A DNA stretch of 59,303 nucleotides from Verrucomicrobiaceae bacterium UBA2429 (GTDB taxonomy: Bacteria; Verrucomicrobiota; Verrucomicrobiia; Verrucomicrobiales; Verrucomicrobiaceae). Below are positions 8,729-16,300 of this stretch, piece by piece (the stretch's first letter is position 1; each line of letters opens with the position of its first letter). The stretch lies in the NCBI GenBank assembly GCA_002343505.1, contig DDQZ01000070.1, forward strand, positions 250,423 to 309,725. Reading direction: 5' to 3'. The translations under genes were made by a program, and so were the position numbers. The notes under the pieces were generated by a model. It saw nothing but the letters and a program-made list of their open reading frames with translations. It was not told the origin of the DNA and did no database searches.

Positions 8729-9499
8729 ATGCCCAGACCTGTGATGATCGCGGCCGCAATATTGCTGGCACTGCCATCCTGCATGACCGCACCCGCGCAA
8801 CCGGGCGCGGACTATGCCGCCGCCGTCGCGGCGCCGGGCCGGACGGAGGCGCATCGTGCGCTCGACGAGGTGCGCCGCCCGGCCGAAGTGCTGGCCTTCA
8901 TGGGGCTGAAGCGCGGCGACCGTGTGCTCGATTACTTCACCGGCAACGGCTATTATGCCGAGCTGATGGCGCAGGCGGTCGGGCCGCAGGGCTCGGTGGT
9001 CGGCTGGAATTCCGAAAGCTTCGGCCGCAACCCGGAAATCCGCGCTGCCTTGGACGCGATGGCGGGCCGCAACGCCAATACGAGCTTCATCTCCGGCCCC
9101 TCGACCGCGCTCTCCTTCGCGCCGGCTTCCTATGATTTCGTGATGATGCACCTCGTCTATCACGATGCTTATTGGGAAAGCGCGCGGTTCGGGCTGCCCC
9201 GGATCGATCCGAACAGTGTGACGCAGGCGATCTACCGGACATTGCGGCCCGGCGGCACGGTCGCGGTGATCGACCATGTCGCCAATCCCGGCCGCGAGAC
9301 CCGCGCCGAGGTGGAGGCGACGCACCGCATCCTGCCCGAAACGATCCGCGCCGATTTCGAACGGGCCGGCTTCGTGCTGGAGGCGGAATCGCAATTGCTG
9401 CGCAATCCGGCGGACGACCGTTCCGTGAACGTCTTCACGCCCAGCATCCGTGGCCATACCGACCGGATCGTGTACCGCTTCCGCAAGCCCGCCCGCTAG
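8729..9499 (+). CDS. Exported class I SAM-dependent methyltransferase-like protein
   Basis: A 256-aa protein with an N-terminal export signal that looks like a lipoprotein signal (MIAAAILLALPSCMTAPA). A Rossmann-type methyltransferase domain follows: LKRGDRVLDYFTGNGYYAELMA (SAM motif I variant, with DYFTGNG), YDFVMMHLVYHD and LRPGGTVAVIDHV. It resembles the predicted periplasmic methyltransferases of COG4798. How SAM would be available outside the cytoplasm is unclear, so the enzymatic role is uncertain. AAGGAG lies 7 nt before the start. It sits between two DUF1801 paralogues. Confidence 0.8.
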   Translation: MPRPVMIAAAILLALPSCMTAPAQPGADYAAAVAAPGRTEAHRALDEVRRPAEVLAFMGLKRGDRVLDYFTGNGYYAELMAQAVGPQGSVVGWNSESFGRNPEIRAALDAMAGRNANTSFISGPSTALSFAPASYDFVMMHLVYHDAYWESARFGLPRIDPNSVTQAIYRTLRPGGTVAVIDHVANPGRETRAEVEATHRILPETIRADFERAGFVLEAESQLLRNPADDRSVNVFTPSIRGHTDRIVYRFRKPAR

Positions 9500-9510
9500 G
9501 AGCCGCGCCG

Positions 9511-9933
9511 ATGGCCGAGAACAAGACCCAGCCGACCGGGGTGGCGGTGGCGGACTTCATCGCCGCCGTCCCCGATCCCGTCCGCCGTGGCGATGCGGAG
9601 CGCGTCTGTGCGATGATGGCGCGCCTGTCGGGCGAACCGGCAAGGATGTGGGGGCCGAGCATCGTCGGCTTCGGCAGCTACAGCTATTTGTGCGGCAAGA
9701 GGGAGGAGACATTCCTGCGCATCGGCTTCTCGCCGCGCGCCAAGGAATTGGTGCTGTATCTGCTGCCCGGCTATGAGGGGAAGGAAGCGCAGCTGGCGAA
9801 GCTGGGTAAGCACCGGACCGGCAAGTCCTGCCTCTATATCAAGAGGCTGGCGGATGTTGATGAGGCTGTGCTGGAAGAGCTGACGGCCGACGCGCTCGCC
9901 TGGATGGAGGCGAAATATCCGAAGGCGGCGTGA
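9511..9933 (+). CDS. DUF1801 domain protein, copy B
   Basis: A 140-aa paralogue of the protein at 8266-8688, aligned without gaps over its whole length (MWGPSIVGFGSYSYLCGKREE; GKHRTGKSCLYIKRLADVDEAVLEEL; EAKYPKAA end). Start ATG 11 bp after the methyltransferase stop, so the two are probably co-transcribed. Function unknown. The same frame is open upstream only as a shadow of the methyltransferase gene. Confidence 0.85.
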   Translation: MAENKTQPTGVAVADFIAAVPDPVRRGDAERVCAMMARLSGEPARMWGPSIVGFGSYSYLCGKREETFLRIGFSPRAKELVLYLLPGYEGKEAQLAKLGKHRTGKSCLYIKRLADVDEAVLEELTADALAWMEAKYPKAA

Positions 9934-9987
9934 GACCCGCCCTTCCCGGGGAAGCCTGCCCCGTCGCGCTGTGTGATGCCTTCGTCG

Positions 9988-10068
9988 CATTGATCGAGGC
10001 TGTGCTGGAGGCGTTCATCATCGGCGGCCTAGCGCGGATCGGCGAGGAAGTTCCGCGGGAGACGTGAG
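9988..10068 (+). pseudogene. Possible decayed 3' end of a third DUF1801 copy
   Basis: About 80 bp before the next gene resemble the 3' ends of both DUF1801 genes. There is a run CATTGA(T)CGAGGC-GTGCTGGAGG shared with copy A apart from one inserted base, the exact 14-mer GAGGCTGTGCTGGA shared with copy B, and a similar TGAG ending at the same distance. Similarity fades upstream of 9988. The alignment was made by eye and the segment is short, so this may be chance in GC-rich sequence. Confidence 0.35.
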
Positions 10069-10788
10069 ATGAAGATGGCTATGCGTATCGCGATCGGGCT
10101 GATGGCCGGCATGACGGCCACGTCCGCCGTCGCGGAGGTGCTGGTGCTGCGTTCGGTCGGGCCGTCGAGCAGCCGCTATCCCGCCGGACGGCGCTTTCCC
10201 GACAATGCGAGCTTCACGCTGCGTGCCAACGACATGGTGTCGTTGCTGACCCCGCAGGGGACGCGGGTGTTCCGCGGGCAGGGCGTGTTCGTCGCCAACC
10301 GTTCCTATCCCACCGGACGGCAAAGCGCTGCGCAGGTACGGATCGATATTGGCGGGACGCGCGGCCCGGGCGACGTCGCGGGCGCTGCGCCGAGCATGCC
10401 GACATCGGTGTGGAGCTTCGCGGCTTATGCGGCGGGAAATCTGTGTTTCCCGGCGGGGGAGCGGCCACTGCTGTGGCGCTCCAACAGCAGCGAGGCCGTC
10501 ACCATGGTGGTCGCGGACGCGGGCGGGCGCGAGCATCGCGCGGCCTGGCCGGCGGGCGACGCGGTCGTCGCCTGGCCCGCCACGCTCGCGGTAACCGCCA
10601 ACGCGCCCTACAGGCTCAGGATGCCGGGCGCGCAGCCGCAGCGCATCTGGCTGCGGCCGATCGCGAACGGCAATTCGCTCGATCGCGACGCGCTGGCGCG
10701 GGCTTTGGTCGCGGCACGCTGCGAGGATCAGGTCGCGACCTTCGCCGCGCTGAACCTCGCCCCCGCGCCGGAAGCCGCCGGCCCTTAG
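10069..10788 (+). CDS. Hypothetical exported protein
   Basis: A 239-aa protein with a signal peptide (MRIAIGLMAGMTATSAVAE). The body begins VLVLRSVGPSSSRYPAGRRFPDN and continues DMVSLLTPQGTRVFRGQGVFVA, a pattern I have no named family for, although similar exported proteins with this SxGP/YPxG beginning are common in sphingomonads. Three methionines (10069, 10075, 10081) could be starts; the first has GGAGACGTGAG just upstream. It converges on the helicase gene with a 4-bp overlap. Confidence 0.7.
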   Translation: MKMAMRIAIGLMAGMTATSAVAEVLVLRSVGPSSSRYPAGRRFPDNASFTLRANDMVSLLTPQGTRVFRGQGVFVANRSYPTGRQSAAQVRIDIGGTRGPGDVAGAAPSMPTSVWSFAAYAAGNLCFPAGERPLLWRSNSSEAVTMVVADAGGREHRAAWPAGDAVVAWPATLAVTANAPYRLRMPGAQPQRIWLRPIANGNSLDRDALARALVAARCEDQVATFAALNLAPAPEAAGP

Positions 10789-12095
10789 CCCCGCGCGCGC
10801 TGGCGCTGGCGGGGACGGCCGGCAGGCTTCACCGCGCCGGCGTGACGGCCGACTTCGCCGCGGCGGGGGCGGGGCTCCCAGCGGCGCTCTTCGCCCGACG
10901 TGTCGCTGGCGACATTCTTGCGGGTCGCCTTGATGCGGTTGGCTTCCTGATTGAAGTTGGCGGGAAGCGGCGCGACGTCGACCTTCTGGCGCGTGAGCTT
11001 CTCGATGTCCTTCAGATAAGGACGCTCGTCCTCGGCGCAGAAGGAGACGGCGACGCCCGCGGCGCCCGCACGCGCGGTGCGGCCGATGCGGTGGACATAT
11101 TGCTCCGGCACGTTCGGCAGCTCGAAATTGATCACGTGGCTGACGCCGCTGACGTCGATGCCGCGCGCGGCGATGTCGGTCGCGACCAGGATCGGCACGT
11201 CGCCTGAGCGGAAGGCGGCGAGCGCCTTCTCGCGTTGCGGCTGGCTTTTGTTGCCGTGGATCGCGGCGGCGGCGATGCCGTTGCCCGCGAGCAGTTTCAC
11301 CACGCGGTCGGCGCCATGCTTGGTGCGCGTGAAGATCAGCACGCGGTCCATATTGCCGCGATCGCCGAAGCCGACGCGCAGCATGATGGTGAGCAGAGCC
11401 TGCTTCTCGTCCTGGCGGCAGAAGCTGACAAACTGGTCGACGCGCTCGGCCGTGGTCGCCGCCGGGGCGACGCGCACCTCGGCCGGATCGGTCAGGAACT
11501 TGTCGGCCAGCTGGCGGATGGCCGGCGGCATGGTCGCCGAGAAGAAGAGCGTCTGGCGCCTGGCCGGCAGCATCGTCACGATCTTCTTGAGCGCGTGGAT
11601 GAAGCCCAGGTCGAGCATCTGGTCGGCCTCGTCGAGGACGAGGATCTCGACTTCGCGGAGCGAAAGCGCGCGCTGTTCGACCAGGTCGATCAGGCGGCCC
11701 GGCGTGGCGACGAGCACGTCGACCCCGCGCGACACGTCGCGCCGGTTCATGTTGATCGAGGTGCCGCCGAAGACGGTTGCGACCTTCATGCCGGCAAACT
11801 GGCCGTAAGCGCGGGCGCTGTCGGCGATCTGCCCGGCCAGCTCGCGGGTCGGGGCGAGCACCAGCATGCGGCAGGTGTGCGGGCGCAGGCCGCGGCCGGA
11901 AGCGACCAGGCGGTCGATCGACGGCAGCATGAAGGCGGCGGTCTTGCCGGTGCCGGTCTGCGCGATGCCGAGCAGATCGCGGCCCTTCAACAGGGTCGGG
12001 ATCGCATCGCGCTGGATCGGCGTCGGGCTGTCATAGGATTTCAGCGCAAGCGCCTGGAGAACGGGCTGCGACAGCCCGAGATCGGAAAAGGACAT
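10785..12095 (-). CDS. rhlE: DEAD-box ATP-dependent RNA helicase, RhlE type
   Basis: A 436-aa RNA helicase with all expected motifs in order: Q motif (FSDLGLSQPVLQAL, PTPIQRDAIP), Walker A AQTGTGKT at residues 45-52, PTREL, TPGRLIDL, DEAD in VLDEADQMLDLGF, SAT in FFSATMPP, and the C-terminal domain VATDIAARGID and HRIGRTARAG. The tail is basic and ends RGRQRQRARG-like, typical of RhlE. These proteins remodel RNA in ribosome assembly and mRNA decay, often at low temperature. The upstream 229 bp to the next gene probably hold a long leader; I see no clear riboswitch there. Confidence 0.93.
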   Translation of the reverse strand: MSFSDLGLSQPVLQALALKSYDSPTPIQRDAIPTLLKGRDLLGIAQTGTGKTAAFMLPSIDRLVASGRGLRPHTCRMLVLAPTRELAGQIADSARAYGQFAGMKVATVFGGTSINMNRRDVSRGVDVLVATPGRLIDLVEQRALSLREVEILVLDEADQMLDLGFIHALKKIVTMLPARRQTLFFSATMPPAIRQLADKFLTDPAEVRVAPAATTAERVDQFVSFCRQDEKQALLTIMLRVGFGDRGNMDRVLIFTRTKHGADRVVKLLAGNGIAAAAIHGNKSQPQREKALAAFRSGDVPILVATDIAARGIDVSGVSHVINFELPNVPEQYVHRIGRTARAGAAGVAVSFCAEDERPYLKDIEKLTRQKVDVAPLPANFNQEANRIKATRKNVASDTSGEERRWEPRPRRGEVGRHAGAVKPAGRPRQRQRARG

Positions 12096-12324
12096 GGATA
12101 GACTCACAAATGAGCGGCCGGGCGCGCAGCCCAGATGGCGCACGCACGGCGGCGGGTGTCTGAACGACCCGCGTGAAAAGGGAAGCTCTCAAAACAACCG
12201 AGGCGGAGCCGGGGCCTTAAAGGTCCGATCACGCTGCATGACGCCTCGCTGCGGTGCAACATGGCGGAGGAGGGGTGAAAAGTCAATGAACGGCCGACTG
12301 CTCAATCGGTCTTGTCATCAATGT

Positions 12325-13101
12325 CTAGCTTTCCCCCCGGCGCTCGAACCGGGCGTAGACCCATAATAGCATCAGGACACTCATGGTTGCGGCCACGCCG
12401 AGCGTAGCGATGAGGGGTTGCGCATCGGCCGCAAGCCATAGGGCCTTCATCTCCCAATAAGCCGGCGACAGCCAGGCGAGATAGAGGATCGGAGGAACCG
12501 CGAAATAGGCGAAAACCGGCAGTGCGAGAATGCTGTTCGCCACACGCATGACTGCCAAGGCGCCCATCTTGTCCTTGGCGAACGCCGCCATGGCGAGTGC
12601 CACGACCGGGGCATTCAGCGCGTTGACCATCGCGATCAGCGCAACCGTCGCGATCGGGAGAGGTGACAGGCCCGCAACCGGATAAGCGACCACCGTCATG
12701 CCGACCGAGAGAGCAAGCGGCGTGAACAGGCGTGCCGCAAGATAGCGGGCAAAGGACACCGGCATGACCCGCAAGGCCAGCAGCGTGCGCTCGTCACGTT
12801 CCCCAACGAGAAGGAGGCCATAGACAGCGCCGACAAGACCGGGAGCGATCGCTGTCAGCAGGCTCATCAGCAGCATCGGCGTGGCGCGGGCGACCTCCGC
12901 GCCCAGGTCCTGGCCCAGATATGCGGCGAGCGACGCCTCCAACGTCGCGACGCCCGGCACGGCGAACCGGAAAATCAGCGCGACAGCCAGGGGGGCAGTG
13001 ATGATGCCTGCCATGAGCGGATCGCGGATTACCCTGCGAAGATCGGCTGCGATCAACGTGGCGACGAGGCCGCGGCGCCGGGCAAGCTGGGGCGAAGTCA
13101 T
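12325..13101 (-). CDS. ABC transporter permease, second of a pair
   Basis: A 258-aa membrane protein with about six hydrophobic segments (PLMAGIITAPLAVALIFRFAV, MLLMSLLTAIAPGLVGAVYGLLLVGERDERTLLAL, ARLFTPLALSVGMTVVAYPVAG and others). The GERDERTLLALRVMP loop is typical of ABC-2-type export permeases. The start ATG overlaps the stop of the upstream permease (ATGA at 13098-13101), so the two are translationally coupled. Together with the ATPase it forms a three-gene exporter resembling the actinobacterial fluoroquinolone-export type; substrate unknown. Confidence 0.82.
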   Translation of the reverse strand: MTSPQLARRRGLVATLIAADLRRVIRDPLMAGIITAPLAVALIFRFAVPGVATLEASLAAYLGQDLGAEVARATPMLLMSLLTAIAPGLVGAVYGLLLVGERDERTLLALRVMPVSFARYLAARLFTPLALSVGMTVVAYPVAGLSPLPIATVALIAMVNALNAPVVALAMAAFAKDKMGALAVMRVANSILALPVFAYFAVPPILYLAWLSPAYWEMKALWLAADAQPLIATLGVAATMSVLMLLWVYARFERRGES

Positions 13102-13811
13102 CACACGCCCCCGATCCGGGCACGCATCCGCACAATGGCGGCGTAAGCGAGGACTCCCGCCGCCGCGAGCCACGCCGCCGTCGATGCGATCGCCATGGCC
13201 AGGCTCTGCGTGGCGTCGAGGTTGAAGGCGATCTCGATCAGAGCCAAGGGGCCGGCAGTCGGGTGCCAGACAAACCACAAGGGATCGATCCCGAGCAACA
13301 CGCCGTAGCCCGGCGCGCTGAGCGCCATGATCGCGCCAATCATGGGGAGGAGAAAGGCGTACAGATCGTCGAACCAGGCGATGACCACGAAGCCGAAGAG
13401 GGCCGAAAGGCCGGCGGCGCTGAACAGCCCTCCGGCCAGTGCCAGCCGCCACATGGGCGCATCGTAGACCAGCAGGACGAGCAGGAGCGTCTGCATCAGC
13501 GAGAGCAGGCCCACCGTCACCACGCGCGCGGCCAGATAGGCCCGCGGGCTCAACGGGCTCACCCAAAGCATCGCGAAGGCACCCTCGCCGCGCTCAAGAA
13601 GGACCATCAGTCCCACCAGCATGAGCGGTGACAGCACCGCATCGAACAGGATGATGGCGGCCATGAAGCTCTCGTAGCCGGCGAAGTCCAGGCGCGACGC
13701 CTGCATCGCGATCAGCAGCATCAAACCGAACACCGCGAGGCTCACCCAGATATAGCCCGAGCGATAGAGCGTACGGATGTCGTTTCCGGCAAGCGGCGCA
13801 AAGCCCCTCAT
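13101..13811 (-). CDS. ABC transporter permease, first of a pair
   Basis: A 236-aa integral membrane protein: cytoplasmic start MRGFAPLAGNDIRTLYRSGYIW, six hydrophobic segments and the loop LLERGEGAFAMLWVSPLSPRAYLAARV, which corresponds to the coupling-helix region of ABC-2 permeases. The start overlaps the end of the ATPase gene by 4 bp (13808-13811). It probably forms a heterodimeric channel with the next permease. The order ATPase-permease-permease matches exporters annotated as fluoroquinolone export systems; that name is a homology label and no substrate can be read from the sequence. Confidence 0.82.
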   Translation of the reverse strand: MRGFAPLAGNDIRTLYRSGYIWVSLAVFGLMLLIAMQASRLDFAGYESFMAAIILFDAVLSPLMLVGLMVLLERGEGAFAMLWVSPLSPRAYLAARVVTVGLLSLMQTLLLVLLVYDAPMWRLALAGGLFSAAGLSALFGFVVIAWFDDLYAFLLPMIGAIMALSAPGYGVLLGIDPLWFVWHPTAGPLALIEIAFNLDATQSLAMAIASTAAWLAAAGVLAYAAIVRMRARIGGV

Positions 13812-14662
13812 GACAGCCTCTGCCCTGTCGTCTGAATGAAGATGTCTTCGAGGCTGGGTTCCAGCGAGTGGATGGACTCGATCCGCCGGTCCCGGATCAA
13901 CTGCTGGAAGCGCGCATCCGTCGCCAGACCGTCGAGCGAGAAACGGTCGCTCGACACGACGCCGCCAAATTCGGTGCGGAGCTCCAGAAGCCGATTGCTG
14001 TGTTCAAGTCGCAGTGCGGATGGCGCTCCAACGCGTGCGAGGCGGCCATCCACCAGGAAGCCGACATTGTCGCAGAGTTCGTCGGCGACGTGCATGTCGT
14101 GGGTGGTCAGGAAGACGGTGGTTCCCCGATCGCGTTCACGACGGATCAGGTCGCGAACGATCCGCGCGTTCACAGGATCAAGGCCCGAAGTCGGCTCGTC
14201 GAGAAAGAGGAGGGCGGGCCGATTGATCAGCGACCGGGCGAGGTTCAGCCGTGTCTGCATGCCCTTGGAAAACTGCTCCACGCGCTTGTTTGCGTCGGGC
14301 CTCAAACCCACCCACTCCAGAACCTCCTCCGGGGCGAGGGTCGGCGATCGGAAAAAGGACGAAAAGAAGCGCAGGTTTTCGATCGCCGTCAGTTTGCGAT
14401 AATTGCTGGGCATTTCGAAACACACGCCGACGCGCTCGAAATAGTCAGGGCCCCAATCCTTCAATGCGCGCGTCATGATGCGGACGTCGCCGCGATATCT
14501 CCGCAGAAGGCGGATCAGAATCTTTTGAGTGGTGCTCTTTCCGGCGCCGCTCGGCCCGAGGAAGCCGAAAACCTCGCCTTCCGCGACCGAGAAGGTGAGT
14601 CCATTAACAGCCGGGGGCCGCCCCCCATATGCGAAAGTCAGTTCGTTGGCCTCGATCATCAT
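13808..14662 (-). CDS. ABC transporter ATP-binding protein
   Basis: A 284-aa ATPase with Walker A GPSGAGKST (residues 36-44), signature FSKGMQTRLNLAR (a variant of LSGGQ), Walker B ALLFLDEPTSGLD and the switch histidine in TTHDMH. The Q-loop position reads CFEMPSNYRKLTAIENL, with glutamate where most ABC ATPases have glutamine; the same E occurs in some exporters of this subgroup. About 80 extra C-terminal residues contain FGGVVSSDRFSLDGL and SLEPSLEDIFIQTTG, the usual DrrA-type C-terminal extension. First gene of a coupled operon. Confidence 0.88.
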   Translation of the reverse strand: MMIEANELTFAYGGRPPAVNGLTFSVAEGEVFGFLGPSGAGKSTTQKILIRLLRRYRGDVRIMTRALKDWGPDYFERVGVCFEMPSNYRKLTAIENLRFFSSFFRSPTLAPEEVLEWVGLRPDANKRVEQFSKGMQTRLNLARSLINRPALLFLDEPTSGLDPVNARIVRDLIRRERDRGTTVFLTTHDMHVADELCDNVGFLVDGRLARVGAPSALRLEHSNRLLELRTEFGGVVSSDRFSLDGLATDARFQQLIRDRRIESIHSLEPSLEDIFIQTTGQRLS

Positions 14663-14792
14663 GTGCTGCGCCCCCTTCTACAGTCATTAGGTGGCCGCGA
14701 GCTGGTGAATGGTTCAATCCAGAGGTCCGAATTCGGCGGAGTCGCACCCGCACGAACTGGCTTGGGCAGCTAGTGCGTGTTTTCAGGGAGGC

Positions 14793-15167
14793 TCAAAGCA
14801 CGTCGCCGCGCTCATTCACCACCAACAGCTCAAGGCGTTTGATCGCCAGGTGCAAACGGTTGAAATGCATGACCGGCCACAGCGCCAGTTTGAGCATCAG
14901 AGCTATGAGAAACAGGACCGCCGAGGGCAAACCCCAGCGAACGGCGCTCAAGGCGTCTTCGGCCGTGAAAAACTGCCAGCCCGTCCAGATCGCGGCGAGG
15001 AAAGCCAAGGCCTGAACTGCCATGATGACGCCGCTGACCCACCCTGTCCGGCCAGAGAGAAGCGACAGGGTCTGTTCGATGTGGCCCGGATCATCGCCGA
15101 TCCTGCGCAACAGATCGCGCTCCTCTGCGGCGAGCGCCTGGTCGATGGTCTGGTCAATGTCACGCAT
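14793..15167 (-). CDS. Small membrane protein linked to the ECF sigma factor (DUF6768-like)
   Basis: A 124-aa protein: an acidic N-terminal helix (MRDIDQTIDQALAAEERDLLRRIGDD), two membrane helices (GWVSGVIMAVQALAFLAAIWTGW and WGLPSAVLFLIALMLKLALWPVMHF) and a C-terminal IKRLELLVVNE. This layout is that of DUF6768-type proteins that accompany ECF sigma genes in alphaproteobacteria. It may act as an anti-sigma factor, but this is inference from position and topology. Its start lies 8 bp inside the sigma gene. The open frame upstream is a shadow of that gene. Confidence 0.72.
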   Translation of the reverse strand: MRDIDQTIDQALAAEERDLLRRIGDDPGHIEQTLSLLSGRTGWVSGVIMAVQALAFLAAIWTGWQFFTAEDALSAVRWGLPSAVLFLIALMLKLALWPVMHFNRLHLAIKRLELLVVNERGDVL

Positions 15168-15711
15168 GATGGTCTCCTTCGAGCACGGCGCGCAGGGCGC
15201 GGCGTGCGTGCATGAGGCGGGTTTTGACGGTGCCCGCAGGAACGTCGAGGGCCACAGCGACCTCGGCAATGCTGAGTTCTTCGAAATGATACAAAGCCAC
15301 GGTCGCTCTCTGCGCTGCCGGCAGGGATCGGATCGCAATGTGCAGGCGAACGGATTCGTCGCGCGCATCGACATCTGGCTGGATCGCCGAGGGTTCCGGT
15401 TCGGCTGCTACTGCATTGGCAAGGTTGCGCCTCAGTCGGGCCGCTGTGACGTCGCGCGCGCATCGCCGCGAGACGATTCTGTAAGCCCAGGCGGGAAAGG
15501 CGCGCTCATCCTGAAGACCATGTAGGCCGCGCGCAATCTCCAACCATGCGCCTTGAACAGCGTCATAAGCGGCTTCTTCGTTGCCAAGCAGGCGCCAAGC
15601 ATGGGCGAGTAACCGCTTTTGCCAACTTCTCACCAGATCGGAGAAGGCGTGACGGTCCCCGTTGCGCGCCGCAATGACGGAATATTCGTCCAGGAGGGCG
15701 CGCTTGTTCAT
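15160..15711 (-). CDS. ECF-type RNA polymerase sigma factor
   Basis: A 183-aa sigma-70 family protein with region 2 (DLVRSWQKRLLAHAWRLLGNEEAAYDAVQGAWLEIARGL, FPAWAYRIVSRRCAR) and region 4 (AIRSLPAAQRATVALYHFEELSIAEVAVALDVPAGTVKTRLMHARRALR). Members redirect RNA polymerase to a small regulon. The downstream small membrane gene overlaps by 8 bp and is the probable partner. No autoregulated promoter could be recognised by eye. Divergent from the blaI-like gene across about 210 bp. Confidence 0.92.
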   Translation of the reverse strand: MNKRALLDEYSVIAARNGDRHAFSDLVRSWQKRLLAHAWRLLGNEEAAYDAVQGAWLEIARGLHGLQDERAFPAWAYRIVSRRCARDVTAARLRRNLANAVAAEPEPSAIQPDVDARDESVRLHIAIRSLPAAQRATVALYHFEELSIAEVAVALDVPAGTVKTRLMHARRALRAVLEGDHHA

Positions 15712-15880
15712 CCTTCTGCGGGTGTCCGGTGCCGTTTGGCCATAAGTGGCGTCAATAGAGCATTCGGTTCAATTTTCCTGTCGCACGATGGCACCGGGGC
15801 TGCAGAAGCAGGCTCGCCGGGCGATGACGGCTTCATCGACCAAAGCCCCGAAATCTGCGACGAACCGGCTTGCCGGGCGG

Positions 15881-15908
15881 CTACAAATGTAGCATGTGAC
15901 ACTTGTAG
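15881..15908 (+). promoter_or_regulatory. Two BlaI-type operators
   Basis: CTACAAATGTAG at 15881-15892 is a perfect dyad of the TACAnnTGTA type bound by BlaI/MecI/CopY repressors. A second copy, GACACTTGTAG at 15898-15908, matches the same core with one mismatch. Their centres are 16 bp apart. They lie directly before the ribosome-binding site of the blaI-like gene, as expected for autorepression. Confidence 0.75.
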
Positions 15909-15925
15909 CAGGTGAGGCAAGATAC

Positions 15926-16300
15926 GTGATCGATTCTTTACCCCGTCGCGAACGCGAGATTTTCGAATTGCTGTGCAGCGCCGGCGAGGCGACTGCCGCG
16001 CAGGTGCGCGAGCTGATGAACGACCCGCCCTCCTATTCGGCGGTGCGGACGATGCTGTCGCGGCTTGAGGCGAAGGGGCTGGCGGCGCACCGCTCGGTCG
16101 ATGGCGCCTATGTTTACAAGAGCGTGCCGCGCGCCGCGACGGTGCGCGACAGCGCGCTGACGAAAATGGTGCGGACCTTCTTCAACGGGTCCGCCGCGAG
16201 CGCCGCGACGGCCTTGCTCGGCATGTCGAAGGACATGACCGCCGACGAGGTCGCGGCGCTGCAAAAGGCAATCGATCAGGCGAAGGAGCGGGCGAAATGA
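15926..16300 (+). CDS. blaI: BlaI/MecI/CopY family transcriptional repressor
   Basis: A 124-aa winged-helix repressor: LPRREREIFELLCSAGEATAAQVRELMNDPPSYSAVRTMLSRLEAKGLAAHRSVDGAYVYKSV, followed by a C-terminal dimerisation part ending MTADEVAALQKAIDQAKER. I chose the GTG at 15926 because AGGTGAGG lies 8 nt upstream and because the earlier GTG at 15896 falls inside the operators. In known systems the repressor is inactivated by the membrane protease encoded next. Here that gene overlaps by 4 bp (ATGA). Confidence 0.88.
   Translation: MIDSLPRREREIFELLCSAGEATAAQVRELMNDPPSYSAVRTMLSRLEAKGLAAHRSVDGAYVYKSVPRAATVRDSALTKMVRTFFNGSAASAATALLGMSKDMTADEVAALQKAIDQAKERAK

Noticed and set aside
12096..12324. 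Riboswitch or thermosensor in the leader of the helicase gene
   Set aside because: No conserved riboswitch core or strong hairpin could be seen by eye; only a long leader is likely.
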